In this document: piece by piece, positions 27,701 to 36,523 of the stretch
How positions within the stretch are numbered: position 1 is the stretch's first letter
Layout of the letters: the number at the start of each line of letters is the position of its first letter
Source of the DNA: an uncultured Clostridia bacterium
GTDB taxonomy: Bacteria > Bacillota > Clostridia > Christensenellales > Pumilibacteraceae
Direction: 5' to 3'
NCBI GenBank assembly: GCA_944362615.1
Contig: CALVTM010000001.1
Location: 186,001-250,000, forward strand
DNA length: 64,000 bases
The notes under the pieces: model-generated
The model's input: the letters and a program-made list of their open reading frames with translations, nothing else
Told to the model about the DNA's origin: nothing
Database searches by the model: none
Position numbers and translations under genes: made by a program

Positions 27701-28225
27701 ATGGAAATAGACGACAATAACCTGGTCAACAAACTCATATTACTTTTTATATTCGACAAAATGGGCATGCCCGTAACTGAAAAAACTTTGCTTGAAATGT
27801 GCGCAAGCAGGAATAACTGGATCAACTACATGGAAAGCATTGAGTGTCTCGGTGGCCTTGTTGATGCGGGTTTTGTCTTTCGGGCAAAAAGCGAAAGAAG
27901 TGAATATTATACGATCACCACTTCCGGCAGAGAATGCCTCGATAACTTTTTCACCCGTATCCCCGCCTCCAAGCGTACGGAAATCGCCGACTACATCAAG
28001 GCGAATCGCATGATGTATAAGCGCGCACAGGAGTATTTCAGAGGCTATTATAAAAACGACGACGGCTCATATACCGTGCATCTGAAAATTCTTGATCCGC
28101 TTCGTACGACAATGGAACTCAAGCTGAATGTCGCCAACCGCGCCGTCGCCAAAACGGTGTATAACAAGTGGGACAGTTCCGCTGCGGAAGTGTACTCAAT
28201 GATTTACGAAAAACTTATTGACTGA
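27701..28225 (+). CDS. DUF4364 family protein (winged-helix-like)
   Basis: 174 residues matching DUF4364, a Clostridia family of unknown function. The N-terminal 90 residues look like a winged helix (NLVNKLILLFIFDKMGMPVTE, then a YYTITTSGRECLDNF wing). The rest is a mixed domain ending in a helix. It could be a transcriptional regulator. It lies 22 bp ahead of the TSCPD gene and is likely co-transcribed with it. Confidence 0.8.
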   Translation: MEIDDNNLVNKLILLFIFDKMGMPVTEKTLLEMCASRNNWINYMESIECLGGLVDAGFVFRAKSERSEYYTITTSGRECLDNFFTRIPASKRTEIADYIKANRMMYKRAQEYFRGYYKNDDGSYTVHLKILDPLRTTMELKLNVANRAVAKTVYNKWDSSAAEVYSMIYEKLID

Positions 28226-28247
28226 CAAACAAGGGAGGAACGGTATA

Positions 28248-28520
28248 ATGGAAATATACAACACTACCGGCACCTGCTCCAGACAGATCATTTTCCGTGT
28301 GGACGCAGAAAACAGAATTTCCGAGGTTAAATTTATAGGAGGATGCTCGGGCAATCTTCAGGGTATCGCGCGCCTTGTGGACGGACAGAATATTGACGAC
28401 GTTATTGCAAAACTTAAAGGTATCATATGCCGCAGCGGTACGTCCTGCCCCGATCAGCTGGCTAACGCGCTTATAAATTACAAAGAGAAAAAAGCAAAAG
28501 AAAACAGTGCTGATAAATAA
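28248..28520 (+). CDS. TSCPD-domain protein (TIGR03905 family)
   Basis: 90 residues. A TSCPD domain ends in GTSCPDQLANAL and is otherwise known as the C-terminal domain of some ribonucleotide reductases. The stand-alone TIGR03905 form is common in Clostridia and its role is unknown. Cys residues in TGTCSRQ, GGCSGN, IICRSGTSCPD suggest a metal or redox site. I start at 28248, where AGGGAGG lies 9 nt upstream; an in-frame start at 28218 overlaps DUF4364 and lacks a site. Confidence 0.85.
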   Translation: MEIYNTTGTCSRQIIFRVDAENRISEVKFIGGCSGNLQGIARLVDGQNIDDVIAKLKGIICRSGTSCPDQLANALINYKEKKAKENSADK

Positions 28521-28549
28521 ACTTATTTCTCTACGCCGCATCAAAATGC

Positions 28550-28578
28550 TTGACAAACGCGGCTGAGAGAATTATATT
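28550..28578 (+). promoter_or_regulatory. Promoter of the EIIC-like transporter gene
   Basis: TTGACA (28550-28555), a 17-bp spacer and TATATT (28573-28578), giving a leader of about 125 nt before the ATG at 28711. Confidence 0.7.
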
Positions 28579-28584
28579 CTTATA

Positions 28585-28710
28585 CAAGAAGCAAATAAAA
28601 GCAGGTGCGGGATCTGTTCCCGTGGAAGCGTTGGAATGTACGGCTTTAACAAAACAACATTCGTTCGGAGCCGCATGGCAGCCGAACTTTTTTTATTCAG
28701 GAGAGCAATT
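28585..28710 (+). ncRNA. Structured leader with terminator attenuator (riboswitch candidate, class unknown)
   Basis: The leader can form hairpin CGGGA/TCCCG (28608-28622) and hairpin GAATGT/ACATTC (28634-28662). A terminator then forms from GTTCGG/CCGAAC (28663-28687) with seven T to 28694, immediately before the GGAGAG ribosome site. CGGCT in the loop at 28641-28645 can pair with AGCCG in the terminator (28669-28673 or 28680-28684), an apparent antiterminator. I do not recognise a known riboswitch consensus; a protein-controlled attenuator is equally possible. Confidence 0.55.
28663..28694 (+). terminator. Leader terminator upstream of the EIIC-like gene
   Basis: Stem GTTCGG/CCGAAC with an inner GCC/GGC, loop GCAT, and TTTTTTT at 28688-28694, only 16 nt before the start codon. 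Confidence 0.75.
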
Positions 28711-30042
28711 ATGGATAATTCAGACAATGAAAATCCGGTAAACAACAATTTCCCGTCCGGGAATGAAGCGCAGATCAAGACGGACAGCGTTCCCGCAGAA
28801 GAGGAAACCGCCAATGCACAGAGGAAAAAACGACTCAGTGAGATCAGATTTTCCGAATGCGGAAGCGGCGGTCAGAGGTTTGCGTGGCTGATGAATTACA
28901 TTTTCATCGACGGTATGAGCGGCATGGCGCTCGGTCTGTTCGCAACTCTTATAGCAGGTACCATCATCTGGCAGATCGGCGACCTCATAGACTCGGGCGG
29001 AAACAACTTTTTCGGGCTTGCGCTTGAAGCTATAGGAAAAGTCGCGCAGGTATCTATGGGCGCCGGAATAGGAGTCGGCATTTGTCTGAAGATGAAAAAG
29101 ACTTCCCCGCTCGTTGTCGCTTCGGCATGCGCTGCAGGCATGATAGGCTCTTATGCGGGAGCAATCATCGGTTTTTCATACAATTACGAAACCATGGAAT
29201 ACACTACCGGCGGCGGCATTATGGGTGCGCTTGAAAGCGGCAACGCTTTCGGCATCACGATCAGCGGCGCAGGAGATCCTATGGGCGCGTTTATAGGCTC
29301 CATGTGCGCCATGTCGCTCGGTAATCTCGTTTCAGGTAAGACTAAGGTGGATATTCTTGTTACGCCGCTTGTTGGCATACTCGGCGGTGCTATCGGTGGT
29401 CTTGCGCTCGGCTTCCCTGTATGGCTTGCGCTCAATGCGCTCGGTTCATTCCTTATCTGGGTGCAGGAACTCGGTCAGATCGCCGTTGCAATAACCGGAC
29501 TTATCGTTGCAGTTATCATGGGAGTGGCGCTTACTCTGCCTATATCGTCGGCAGCTATCGGTATTGCCATCAATCTTTCCGGAGCCGCGGCAGGCGCAGC
29601 TGTCGTGGGCTGCTGCTGTCACATGATCGGATATGCGGCAATGAGCTTCCGCGAAAACCACTGGGGAGGCGCGGTTGCCCAGGGACTCGGTACCAGCATG
29701 CTTCAGGTGCCCAACCTGTTCCGTAAACCTGTGCTTTTCCTGCCGCCGATGATTTCATCTGCCATACTCGGCACGCTCTCCACTTTCCTGCCCAACGGCA
29801 GTGATACTCTCGGACTGTTTGCGACTAAAGTCGGAAGCGGTATGGGTACAGCCGGTCTTGTAGGTCCTATCGACATGCTGTTTGAAATGATAGGCACGAG
29901 AGAGATGAGTGTTCCGCTTACGCTGCTCTGGGTCGCGCTGTTCTGCTTTGTGCTGCCGGCAGCGTTGACGCTCGCTATAGGAGAACTGTTCCGCAAAACG
30001 GGTATCATGAAATACGGAGATCTTAAACTTGAACTGAAATGA
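28711..30042 (+). CDS. PTS EIIC-type (PF13303-like) membrane transporter
   Basis: 443 residues. The N-terminal 60 residues are polar, followed by about ten hydrophobic helices. Gly-rich motifs (GGGIMGALESGNAFGITISGAG split between helices, and SGAAAGAAVVGCCCHMIGYA) match the PTS_EIIC_2 family. No EIIA, EIIB or HPr gene is nearby, so it may act as a non-PTS transporter or channel; the substrate is unknown. I start at ATG 28711 (CAGGAGAG upstream); the frame runs open 25 codons further into the attenuator leader, which is not credible. Two terminators follow. Confidence 0.75.
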   Translation: MDNSDNENPVNNNFPSGNEAQIKTDSVPAEEETANAQRKKRLSEIRFSECGSGGQRFAWLMNYIFIDGMSGMALGLFATLIAGTIIWQIGDLIDSGGNNFFGLALEAIGKVAQVSMGAGIGVGICLKMKKTSPLVVASACAAGMIGSYAGAIIGFSYNYETMEYTTGGGIMGALESGNAFGITISGAGDPMGAFIGSMCAMSLGNLVSGKTKVDILVTPLVGILGGAIGGLALGFPVWLALNALGSFLIWVQELGQIAVAITGLIVAVIMGVALTLPISSAAIGIAINLSGAAAGAAVVGCCCHMIGYAAMSFRENHWGGAVAQGLGTSMLQVPNLFRKPVLFLPPMISSAILGTLSTFLPNGSDTLGLFATKVGSGMGTAGLVGPIDMLFEMIGTREMSVPLTLLWVALFCFVLPAALTLAIGELFRKTGIMKYGDLKLELK

Positions 30043-30060
30043 CCGTTTATGGCATACGGT

Positions 30061-30095
30061 AAAGCGGAGCTAAGCCGACGGCTTAGCTCCGCTTT
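30061..30095 (+). terminator. Intrinsic terminator after the EIIC-like gene
   Basis: AAAGCGGAGCTAAGC and GCTTAGCTCCGCTTT form a perfect 15-bp stem with loop CGACG, followed by CTTAT. Confidence 0.85.
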
Positions 30096-30133
30096 CTTAT
30101 ATTCTGTAAATGCCGCCGCATTGCTGCGGAATT

Positions 30134-30162
30134 AAAAAAAGGAGACGACGTCTCCTTTTTTT
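30134..30162 (-). terminator. Bidirectional terminator, end of pfkA
   Basis: AAAAAAAGGAGA and TCTCCTTTTTTT flank a CGACG loop, so both strands have a T run. It ends pfkA and backs up the EIIC terminator. Confidence 0.8.
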
Positions 30163-30174
30163 GTCTTTAACGAA

Positions 30175-31134
30175 TCACTGAGAAACCACTCCCGCCATCT
30201 TGTAGAGGTCCTTACGGAATTTACGGGGCATTGCAAGCGCTTCCATGATGTCATAATCCACGATCTTCTCTTTGGAAATACCTACGACGCGATTGCCGAT
30301 ATCCTTTTTAAGAAGACCTACTGCATGATAACCGAACTGCGTTCCGAGAAGTCTGTCGCGCATGGACGGTGAACCGCCGCGCTGCTGATGTCCGAGGACT
30401 GTTGCACGAACGGAAAGATTAGTCTCTCTCTGAAGGAAACGCATGAGCTCCTCCGCTCCGCATACTCCCTCAGCAAGCACCACCATACCGCTCGTCTTAC
30501 CCTTCTGGGACGCTTCGATAAGGCTCTTTTTGATCTCGGAAAATTCCATCGGAACTTCGGGTATTATTATCAGCTCCGCGCCGCCCGCTATTCCGGTATA
30601 CAATGCTATGTCACCGCAATGTCTGCCCATAACTTCTACTATGGTGATGCGGTCATGAGACGAGGAGGTGTCGCGTATCCTGTCTATTGCTTCCAGACAT
30701 GTATTGCACGCCGTGTGGAAGCCTATCGTATAATCAGTGTAAGCAAGGTCGTTGTCTATTGTACCCGGTATGCCGACTGTGGGAAAGCCTTTCTTTGATA
30801 ACGCTTCAGCGCCGCGGAAAGATCCGTCGCCTCCGATGACTATAAGTCCCTCAATACCCTCTTCACGCATATTCGCTATAGCTTCGTCCTGGCATTCGGA
30901 CTTATGAAAATCCATACAACGCGCAGTACGCAGTATCGTTCCGCCTCGCTGCACTATATCAGACACACTGCGCATGTGCATTTCACGGAAAGCCTTATCC
31001 AGTATTCCCTGGTATCCGCGTTCAATTCCGACTACGCTCATTCCGCCGCAAAGCGCCGTTCTTACAACAGAACGTATCGCAGCATTCATTCCCGGGGCAT
31101 CGCCGCCGCTTGTAAGTATTCCTATTCTTTTCAT
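30175..31134 (-). CDS. pfkA: ATP-dependent 6-phosphofructokinase
   Basis: Phosphorylates fructose-6-phosphate, the committed step of glycolysis. 319 residues of the prokaryotic PfkA type: LTSGGDAPGMNA for ATP, IGGDGSFRGA, substrate loop GTIDNDLAYTDYTIGF with the catalytic Asp, and MGRHCGD. The GGDGS Gly indicates ATP rather than pyrophosphate. I start at 31134 (MKRIGILTSGGD is the family N-terminus); the frame extends 25 codons upstream through the promoter. It lies after dnaE, as in many Clostridia, but has its own promoter. Confidence 0.95.
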   Translation of the reverse strand: MKRIGILTSGGDAPGMNAAIRSVVRTALCGGMSVVGIERGYQGILDKAFREMHMRSVSDIVQRGGTILRTARCMDFHKSECQDEAIANMREEGIEGLIVIGGDGSFRGAEALSKKGFPTVGIPGTIDNDLAYTDYTIGFHTACNTCLEAIDRIRDTSSSHDRITIVEVMGRHCGDIALYTGIAGGAELIIIPEVPMEFSEIKKSLIEASQKGKTSGMVVLAEGVCGAEELMRFLQRETNLSVRATVLGHQQRGGSPSMRDRLLGTQFGYHAVGLLKKDIGNRVVGISKEKIVDYDIMEALAMPRKFRKDLYKMAGVVSQ

Positions 31135-31180
31135 AACCGACCATTCTCCGTTTTCGAATTTATCATCAAATTCGCTTAAT

Positions 31181-31209
31181 ATTATATCATTTATCGACGA
31201 AGATTGCAA
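31181..31209 (-). promoter_or_regulatory. Promoter of pfkA
   Basis: Minus strand TTGCAA (31209-31204), a 17-bp spacer and TATAAT (31186-31181), with a leader of about 40 nt. Confidence 0.65.
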
Positions 31210-31228
31210 TAATTTAAGTCAAATAATC

Positions 31229-34200
31229 CTATACTATTTTTACGTTATTCTCTCCCAATAACGTCACAAGCTCAGCGCGCGCATGACGTGCGTTCAGTTT
31301 TATCGCAGAGCGGTATAATGTGCCGTTATCCGTATCTTTGATGTACAGCATATCTTTACCAGGGTATGTGCGGGCAATATCGAAAATACCGTTCATAAGC
31401 TCCGAATCCAGCCCGCCGCTGAGATAGCAGCATATCCTTTTCGATTCCTCGGCAGGCTGTTCCTGAACGCTCGCGTCCTGCCACTCCTCTATGGACGTAA
31501 CCCATACGCTCGCCTCTCTGTCACCGCTCGCGGATATACGTCCGGTCAAGCTCACAAGTTTATCCGGAACGAGCATGCTCTTAAGTGACTGCCATTTCGC
31601 AGGAGCTACCATGATATCAACCGTTCCCATAAGATCTTCGAGAACGCCCGCGCCGAATTCTTTGCCCGCTTTCGTGAACTTCTTTTCCGCGCTAACTATC
31701 ATGCCGCGCAGTTTTACGGTAGACCCGTCCTGCAATTCGCTTTGCTCGGTCACCGTATCGCTCTCTTCATCAGTGGGATCCAGTGCATGTATGTCCGACG
31801 TATTGTACTTCATCTCAGACAATGCCGCAGCGCACGACTGGAGCGGATGGCCGGTAAGGTATACTCCGGAAACTTCCTTCTCCTTACGCAGTTTATCGCG
31901 CAGAGAGTACTCTTCCACTTCCGGGTAAACAAATTCATCCATGCCTCCGTCCGCTTCGTCAAACATATCAAACATGGACAGCTGCCCGCCTGCCTTAGCT
32001 TTATTATCCGCAGCGACGCGGTCCTGCAACAGCGGATATGCCTGTATCAGTACGCTGCGCGCTTTCCCGAAACAGTCAAATGCACCGGCGTATATCAGAC
32101 TCTCGATCACACGGCTGTTCAGTTTTACGTTATACATACGACTGAGGAACGCATACAGATCGCGGTAAGGACCGTTTGCCTCACGCTCGGCGACCATCTC
32201 CTCCATTATCGACGAGCCTACGCCCTTTATCGCCGCAAGTCCCACACGCACGCAATCGCCCTCGACGGAAAATCCGACTATCGATTTATTTATATCCGGC
32301 GGAAGCACTTTGATGTCTTTTTGCTTGAGATACATGAGATAATTCGTTATCTCTTCTATCTTGTTTATACGATTGTTAAGTACGGCAACGATAAACTCTT
32401 TGATGTAGTGACACTTAAGATATGCAGTCTGGTATGCGACGTATGCATAAGCCGCGGCATGCGACTTATTGAATGCGTACGATGCAAAGTCCATCATCTC
32501 GGAAAACAGTTTATCGGCATCCGCTTCATCCATGCCATTTGCAACGGCGCCGGCGACCTTGACCGTTACGCCCTTTTCATTGGTGAATGTACCTCCATGA
32601 ACGAACGTCACGCGTTCAGCCGCAAGAGCTGCTGCCTTTTTCTTGCTCATCATTCGACGTATGGAGTCCGCTCCCCCCATAGAATAACCGGCAAGCTCGC
32701 GGCATATGTTCATTACCTGTTCCTGATATACCATGACGCCGTATGTGGCTTCAAGGTTCTTTTTCAGCGCAGGATGCTTATAGACTATCTCGTCGGGGTG
32801 TTTTTTATTGTACACATACGTCTTTATATACTGCATGGGCCCGGGACGATAAAGGGATATTCCCGCTATGATATCCTCTATGCAGTCCGGCTTAAGATCA
32901 CGCATGAAGCTCTTCATGCCGCCGCTCTCCAGCTGGAACACCGCGTGAGTATCTCCCTCGCCTATCATCCTATACACTTCCGGATCATCATACGTCATCG
33001 AGTAGAAATCTATTTTTCTGCCCGTATCCTGCTCTACAAGGTCAACGGCTTTCTTTATATCCGTAAGGTTCATCAGTCCGAGGAAGTCCATCTTGAGCAG
33101 ACCGAGTTCCTCTACCTGTATCATATTGTACTGACACGCAACTATCCCCTGAGCATTCATCGACAGCGGTGCATGACATGCTATCGGATCACAGCAGATT
33201 ATAACGCCTGCCGCGTGCAATCCCGTCTGTCTCGGCATTCCTTCCAGCTCAATCGCTATATCAATGACCTGCCGGAGCGTAGGCTCGGTTTCATACAGCT
33301 CACGCAGTTCGGCTATTTCATGATTGACGCCGTCTCGGTCCAGCTTCTTTCCGAGAACATGCTCTATCGTCAGCTTGCCCATCATCTTCGGCATGAGCTT
33401 GGTTATCTTGTTCATCTCGGAAAAAGGTACATTGAGGACTCTGCCTACGTCCTTTATCGCAGCCTTCGCCGCCATTGTTCCGAACGTGCATATCTGTGAG
33501 ACATGATCATCTCCGTATTTTTTACGCACATAGTCTATGACTTCGCCGCGGCGCTCGACGCAAAAGTCGATATCAAAATCCGGATTTGATACTCGCTCCG
33601 GATTCAGAAAGCGCTCAAAGAACAGGTCAAAGCCGAGCGGCTCGATCTTGGTTATCCCTATCGCATATGCTATTATACTGCCGGCTCCGCTTCCTCTGCC
33701 CGGGCCCACCGGTATGCCTACGCTTTCGGCATAGTTGATAAAGTCCCAGACGACAAGAAAATAATCGACGAACCCCATCTCGCTGACTATCCTGAATTCA
33801 TAATCGGCACGCTCACGCACGGCTTTCGTTATCGTTCCGTACTTCTTTTTCAGACCGTCTTCCATGAGCTTGTGAAGATACTCGCCGCTTGTCATGCCGC
33901 CCGGAGGATCATATACCGGATACAGCATTTTTCGTTTGAAAAACGGCAAACAGTCCTCACATTTGTTCATGATCTCAAGCGTATTATCCAACGCTTCAGT
34001 AAGATTGGGAAATACAGTTTCCATTTCCTCGCGGGACTTCAGGTAGAACTCCTTTGTCGGGAAATAGCTGTCGTCGTCTACTCCTTCCGCACTCTCCGTT
34101 ATCTCCGCTTCCTTGTCCTCGTCCGGCGGCAGGTTGTCACCGAACGCTATGCACTGAAGCACTTTCTGCGAACGCGAATCCTTTTTCCTGAGGTAATGCA

Positions 34201-34852
34201 CGTCGTTCGTCGCAACTAATTTGACCCCGTTTGAACGCGCAAGGGAAATCAGATATGGCAATACGGTTTTCTGCGAACGCAGGTTATGATCCTGTATCTC
34301 GATATAATAATCGTCTCCGAAAAGCGCTTTGTATTTCTTCACTACGGCATCCGCTTCCGCAAGATCGCCTGCAAGTATCGCCTGAGGCAGCTCTCCGGCT
34401 ACGCAAGCCGACAGACAGATGAGCCCCTCACTGTGCTCGGAAAGCAGAGAAAAATCAATACGCGGCTTTCTGTAAAAGCCTTCGGTGTAACCGGCAGAAA
34501 CAAGTTTGATAAGGTTGTGATAACCCTGCTCGTTCTTGCAGAGCAGTATCAGATGGTTCGCCTTATACGACTTGTCCCCAGGCGCAGGCCTTGCCTTGCG
34601 GTCGGGCGCGGTGTACACTTCGCAGCCTATTATCGGTTTTACTTTGAATGTATGCTCTGGGTCTTTGTTGTACGCGGACGCTTCTTTGAAAAATGACATT
34701 GCGCCGTACATATTGCCGTGATCTGTGATCGCGACAGCAGGCTGTCCGAGCTCCGCACACCGTGCGAAAAGTTTGCTTATTTTTGTCGCTCCGTCCAGCA
34801 ATGAATATTCGGTGTGAAGGTGCAGATGCACAAACTGTTTATTTTCGCTCAT
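31229..34852 (-). CDS. dnaE: DNA polymerase III subunit alpha (DnaE)
   Basis: 1207 residues. N-terminal PHP domain (HLHLHTEYSLLDG, AITDHGNMYG). The catalytic palm has GPGRGSGAGS and NPDFDIDFC. The beta-clamp and tandem HhH regions follow, then a C-terminal OB domain (VKLRGMIVSAEKKFTKAGKE). It is DnaE, not PolC: no exonuclease domain is inserted in PHP. In Firmicutes with PolC, DnaE extends primers; in others it is the main replicase, and I cannot tell which holds here. Its ATG overlaps the end of whiA by 14 bp, so it belongs to murB-PHP-whiA-dnaE. Confidence 0.95.
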   Translation of the reverse strand: MSENKQFVHLHLHTEYSLLDGATKISKLFARCAELGQPAVAITDHGNMYGAMSFFKEASAYNKDPEHTFKVKPIIGCEVYTAPDRKARPAPGDKSYKANHLILLCKNEQGYHNLIKLVSAGYTEGFYRKPRIDFSLLSEHSEGLICLSACVAGELPQAILAGDLAEADAVVKKYKALFGDDYYIEIQDHNLRSQKTVLPYLISLARSNGVKLVATNDVHYLRKKDSRSQKVLQCIAFGDNLPPDEDKEAEITESAEGVDDDSYFPTKEFYLKSREEMETVFPNLTEALDNTLEIMNKCEDCLPFFKRKMLYPVYDPPGGMTSGEYLHKLMEDGLKKKYGTITKAVRERADYEFRIVSEMGFVDYFLVVWDFINYAESVGIPVGPGRGSGAGSIIAYAIGITKIEPLGFDLFFERFLNPERVSNPDFDIDFCVERRGEVIDYVRKKYGDDHVSQICTFGTMAAKAAIKDVGRVLNVPFSEMNKITKLMPKMMGKLTIEHVLGKKLDRDGVNHEIAELRELYETEPTLRQVIDIAIELEGMPRQTGLHAAGVIICCDPIACHAPLSMNAQGIVACQYNMIQVEELGLLKMDFLGLMNLTDIKKAVDLVEQDTGRKIDFYSMTYDDPEVYRMIGEGDTHAVFQLESGGMKSFMRDLKPDCIEDIIAGISLYRPGPMQYIKTYVYNKKHPDEIVYKHPALKKNLEATYGVMVYQEQVMNICRELAGYSMGGADSIRRMMSKKKAAALAAERVTFVHGGTFTNEKGVTVKVAGAVANGMDEADADKLFSEMMDFASYAFNKSHAAAYAYVAYQTAYLKCHYIKEFIVAVLNNRINKIEEITNYLMYLKQKDIKVLPPDINKSIVGFSVEGDCVRVGLAAIKGVGSSIMEEMVAEREANGPYRDLYAFLSRMYNVKLNSRVIESLIYAGAFDCFGKARSVLIQAYPLLQDRVAADNKAKAGGQLSMFDMFDEADGGMDEFVYPEVEEYSLRDKLRKEKEVSGVYLTGHPLQSCAAALSEMKYNTSDIHALDPTDEESDTVTEQSELQDGSTVKLRGMIVSAEKKFTKAGKEFGAGVLEDLMGTVDIMVAPAKWQSLKSMLVPDKLVSLTGRISASGDREASVWVTSIEEWQDASVQEQPAEESKRICCYLSGGLDSELMNGIFDIARTYPGKDMLYIKDTDNGTLYRSAIKLNARHARAELVTLLGENNVKIV

Positions 34853-35774
34853 TATCGTCTCCGTTTTTCTTTCTCAGGTCTTCCGCTATCTTTGTGAGCT
34901 TCGCAAGCCTGTGGCTTACGCAAGATTTGCTTACGCCCATCGCCTCGGCAAGCTCGCCCATGCTCATCTCCGGCGCCGATGCTCTGAAATGCGCCGTCGT
35001 TGCAAGCTTATCATCCAAAGTCTCCAGACCTATCCGCATATCTATATATCTTATATCGTCTATCTGCCTTACCGCCGCTTCCACAGCCCTGTCTATATTT
35101 GCAACGTCACAGTTCTGCGCTGCCGCCGCGCGCTTGCCCATGTAAGAATTTATCATTTCTTCCTGCACGGAAAGCGCAGCTTTCGTCGCTCCCATATATA
35201 CGAGCACGTCGCTTATCTTTTCTTTGCTTTTCAGATAGAGCGTATGTTTATCGCCGCGCATCCCTCTTCCAACGCCTCGCGTCACCTCATCAAGCAGAGC
35301 TCCGACGTCATCGCGCAGCACTTCCCCGGAAAACGCAAATTCCATATGATTGTTTTTACCCAGCGAAAGATAGCCTCCGCCGAGAAACGCTCCGCGAAGA
35401 TAACACTTTTTTGAACTGTCGCGTTTTATCAGATCAGGCAGTATGCCGTCTATACTGGACAGATTGCCTCCGTTCTCACTTAATATACCCAGCCGCGTGA
35501 GCAGCATGATCCCGTCCTCAAATATCACTTCGGTATGTTTACCCTTGTGCACTTTCGGAGCAGGTAAAAGCAGAGTAAGTGACAACGCCTTTATCAGTTT
35601 CGGCATCCCCGGATTATCCGTTCCGAAACAAGCCTCACCGCTTTTACCGCTTATTCTCAGACTTCCCGCCGTGTGCATTATTGCGGAAAGCTCTGCAAGC
35701 GCGTCCCCCCTGCTGCCCGGAATTATTGAGGCAAGCTCCCGCTTTGCCCGTGTACTCGGTGTGATCATCGTCAT
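34839..35774 (-). CDS. whiA: WhiA-family DNA-binding protein
   Basis: 311 residues. The N-terminal half is the degenerate LAGLIDADG homing-endonuclease-like fold (CYLRGAFLGGGYLS). The C-terminal half is a helix-turn-helix (MSMGELAEAMGVSKSCVSHRLAKL). WhiA regulates sporulation-type division genes in Actinobacteria and affects cell division and chromosome segregation in Bacillus. Its ATG overlaps the PHP gene stop by 4 bp. In most Firmicutes rapZ and yvcK (mgfK) sit just before whiA; here they are absent. Confidence 0.9.
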   Translation of the reverse strand: MTMITPSTRAKRELASIIPGSRGDALAELSAIMHTAGSLRISGKSGEACFGTDNPGMPKLIKALSLTLLLPAPKVHKGKHTEVIFEDGIMLLTRLGILSENGGNLSSIDGILPDLIKRDSSKKCYLRGAFLGGGYLSLGKNNHMEFAFSGEVLRDDVGALLDEVTRGVGRGMRGDKHTLYLKSKEKISDVLVYMGATKAALSVQEEMINSYMGKRAAAAQNCDVANIDRAVEAAVRQIDDIRYIDMRIGLETLDDKLATTAHFRASAPEMSMGELAEAMGVSKSCVSHRLAKLTKIAEDLRKKNGDDNERK

Positions 35775-36523
35775 TTATCAGCTCTCTTTATCCTTTTACC
35801 GCAAAATTCCGGCGTGCCGTCAAGATTGGTTATCAGCTCTTCCGGAAGCCCCGACATTTCCCATACGCTTTTTTCGCAAGACACATCTCCCACTCTTTCC
35901 GGCGCATGCGCATCCGAATCCATTACAAATCTACAGCCCAGTTCCGCCAACCGTACGAGCTCTTCAGGCTTAAGACTCACCCTCTTGCCGTTCAGCTCTA
36001 TCAGCGTTCCTTTCTCCGCCGCCGCTCTTCCTACCGCGTCAAGATCTATCCGGCAGTCGTGCATCGGATGAGAAAGTATGTCTATATCATTCTTCATGAT
36101 CGCATTAACATATGCGTCCGTATTGCGCACAAGCGTCCTTTTCCCGTTCTTTGTTATCAGATTGCCGAGAAAAAATCCTATGTCTCTCACCTTTAACGGA
36201 CGTATGCCTTTATGATAGCCGCATACGACTATGTCCAGCTCGTCCGCGTACTCTTCCGGAAGATCAATCTCACCGCGCGGGGAAAGAAAATTGCACTCCA
36301 TTCCCGCAAGTATGCTTATCTGCGGATACTTGTCCCGCATGTTGCGTATATCTCTCAGAAAATCAGGTATGCGACGGAGTTTTACGCCCGCAAGCAGATG
36401 ACGCGGTCCGTGATCGGTGATCGCTATCTCCCTGAGCCCTGCCGCTATCGCCGCTTTTACATTGTCCTCCACACTGCCTTTTCCATGGCTGTATGTCGTG
36501 TGAGTATGATAATCTCCGTACAT
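35771..36523 (-). CDS. PHP-domain phosphoesterase (YcdX/histidinol-phosphatase-like)
   Basis: 250 residues of PHP fold with the metal ligands visible as YHTHTTYSHG (8-residue N-terminal motif), AITDHGPRH, GMECNF, HPMHD and DSDAHAP. The closest match is the YcdX-type Zn phosphatase, found beside murB in Clostridia. Histidinol phosphatase is the alternative, but no his genes are near. It lies between murB and whiA, overlapping both by 1-4 bp. Confidence 0.85.
   Translation of the reverse strand: MYGDYHTHTTYSHGKGSVEDNVKAAIAAGLREIAITDHGPRHLLAGVKLRRIPDFLRDIRNMRDKYPQISILAGMECNFLSPRGEIDLPEEYADELDIVVCGYHKGIRPLKVRDIGFFLGNLITKNGKRTLVRNTDAYVNAIMKNDIDILSHPMHDCRIDLDAVGRAAAEKGTLIELNGKRVSLKPEELVRLAELGCRFVMDSDAHAPERVGDVSCEKSVWEMSGLPEELITNLDGTPEFCGKRIKRADK

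Noticed and set aside
31742..33499. 585-codon open frame opposite dnaE
   Set aside because: Shadow of dnaE, with Tyr/His/Arg-rich composition typical of such frames here.
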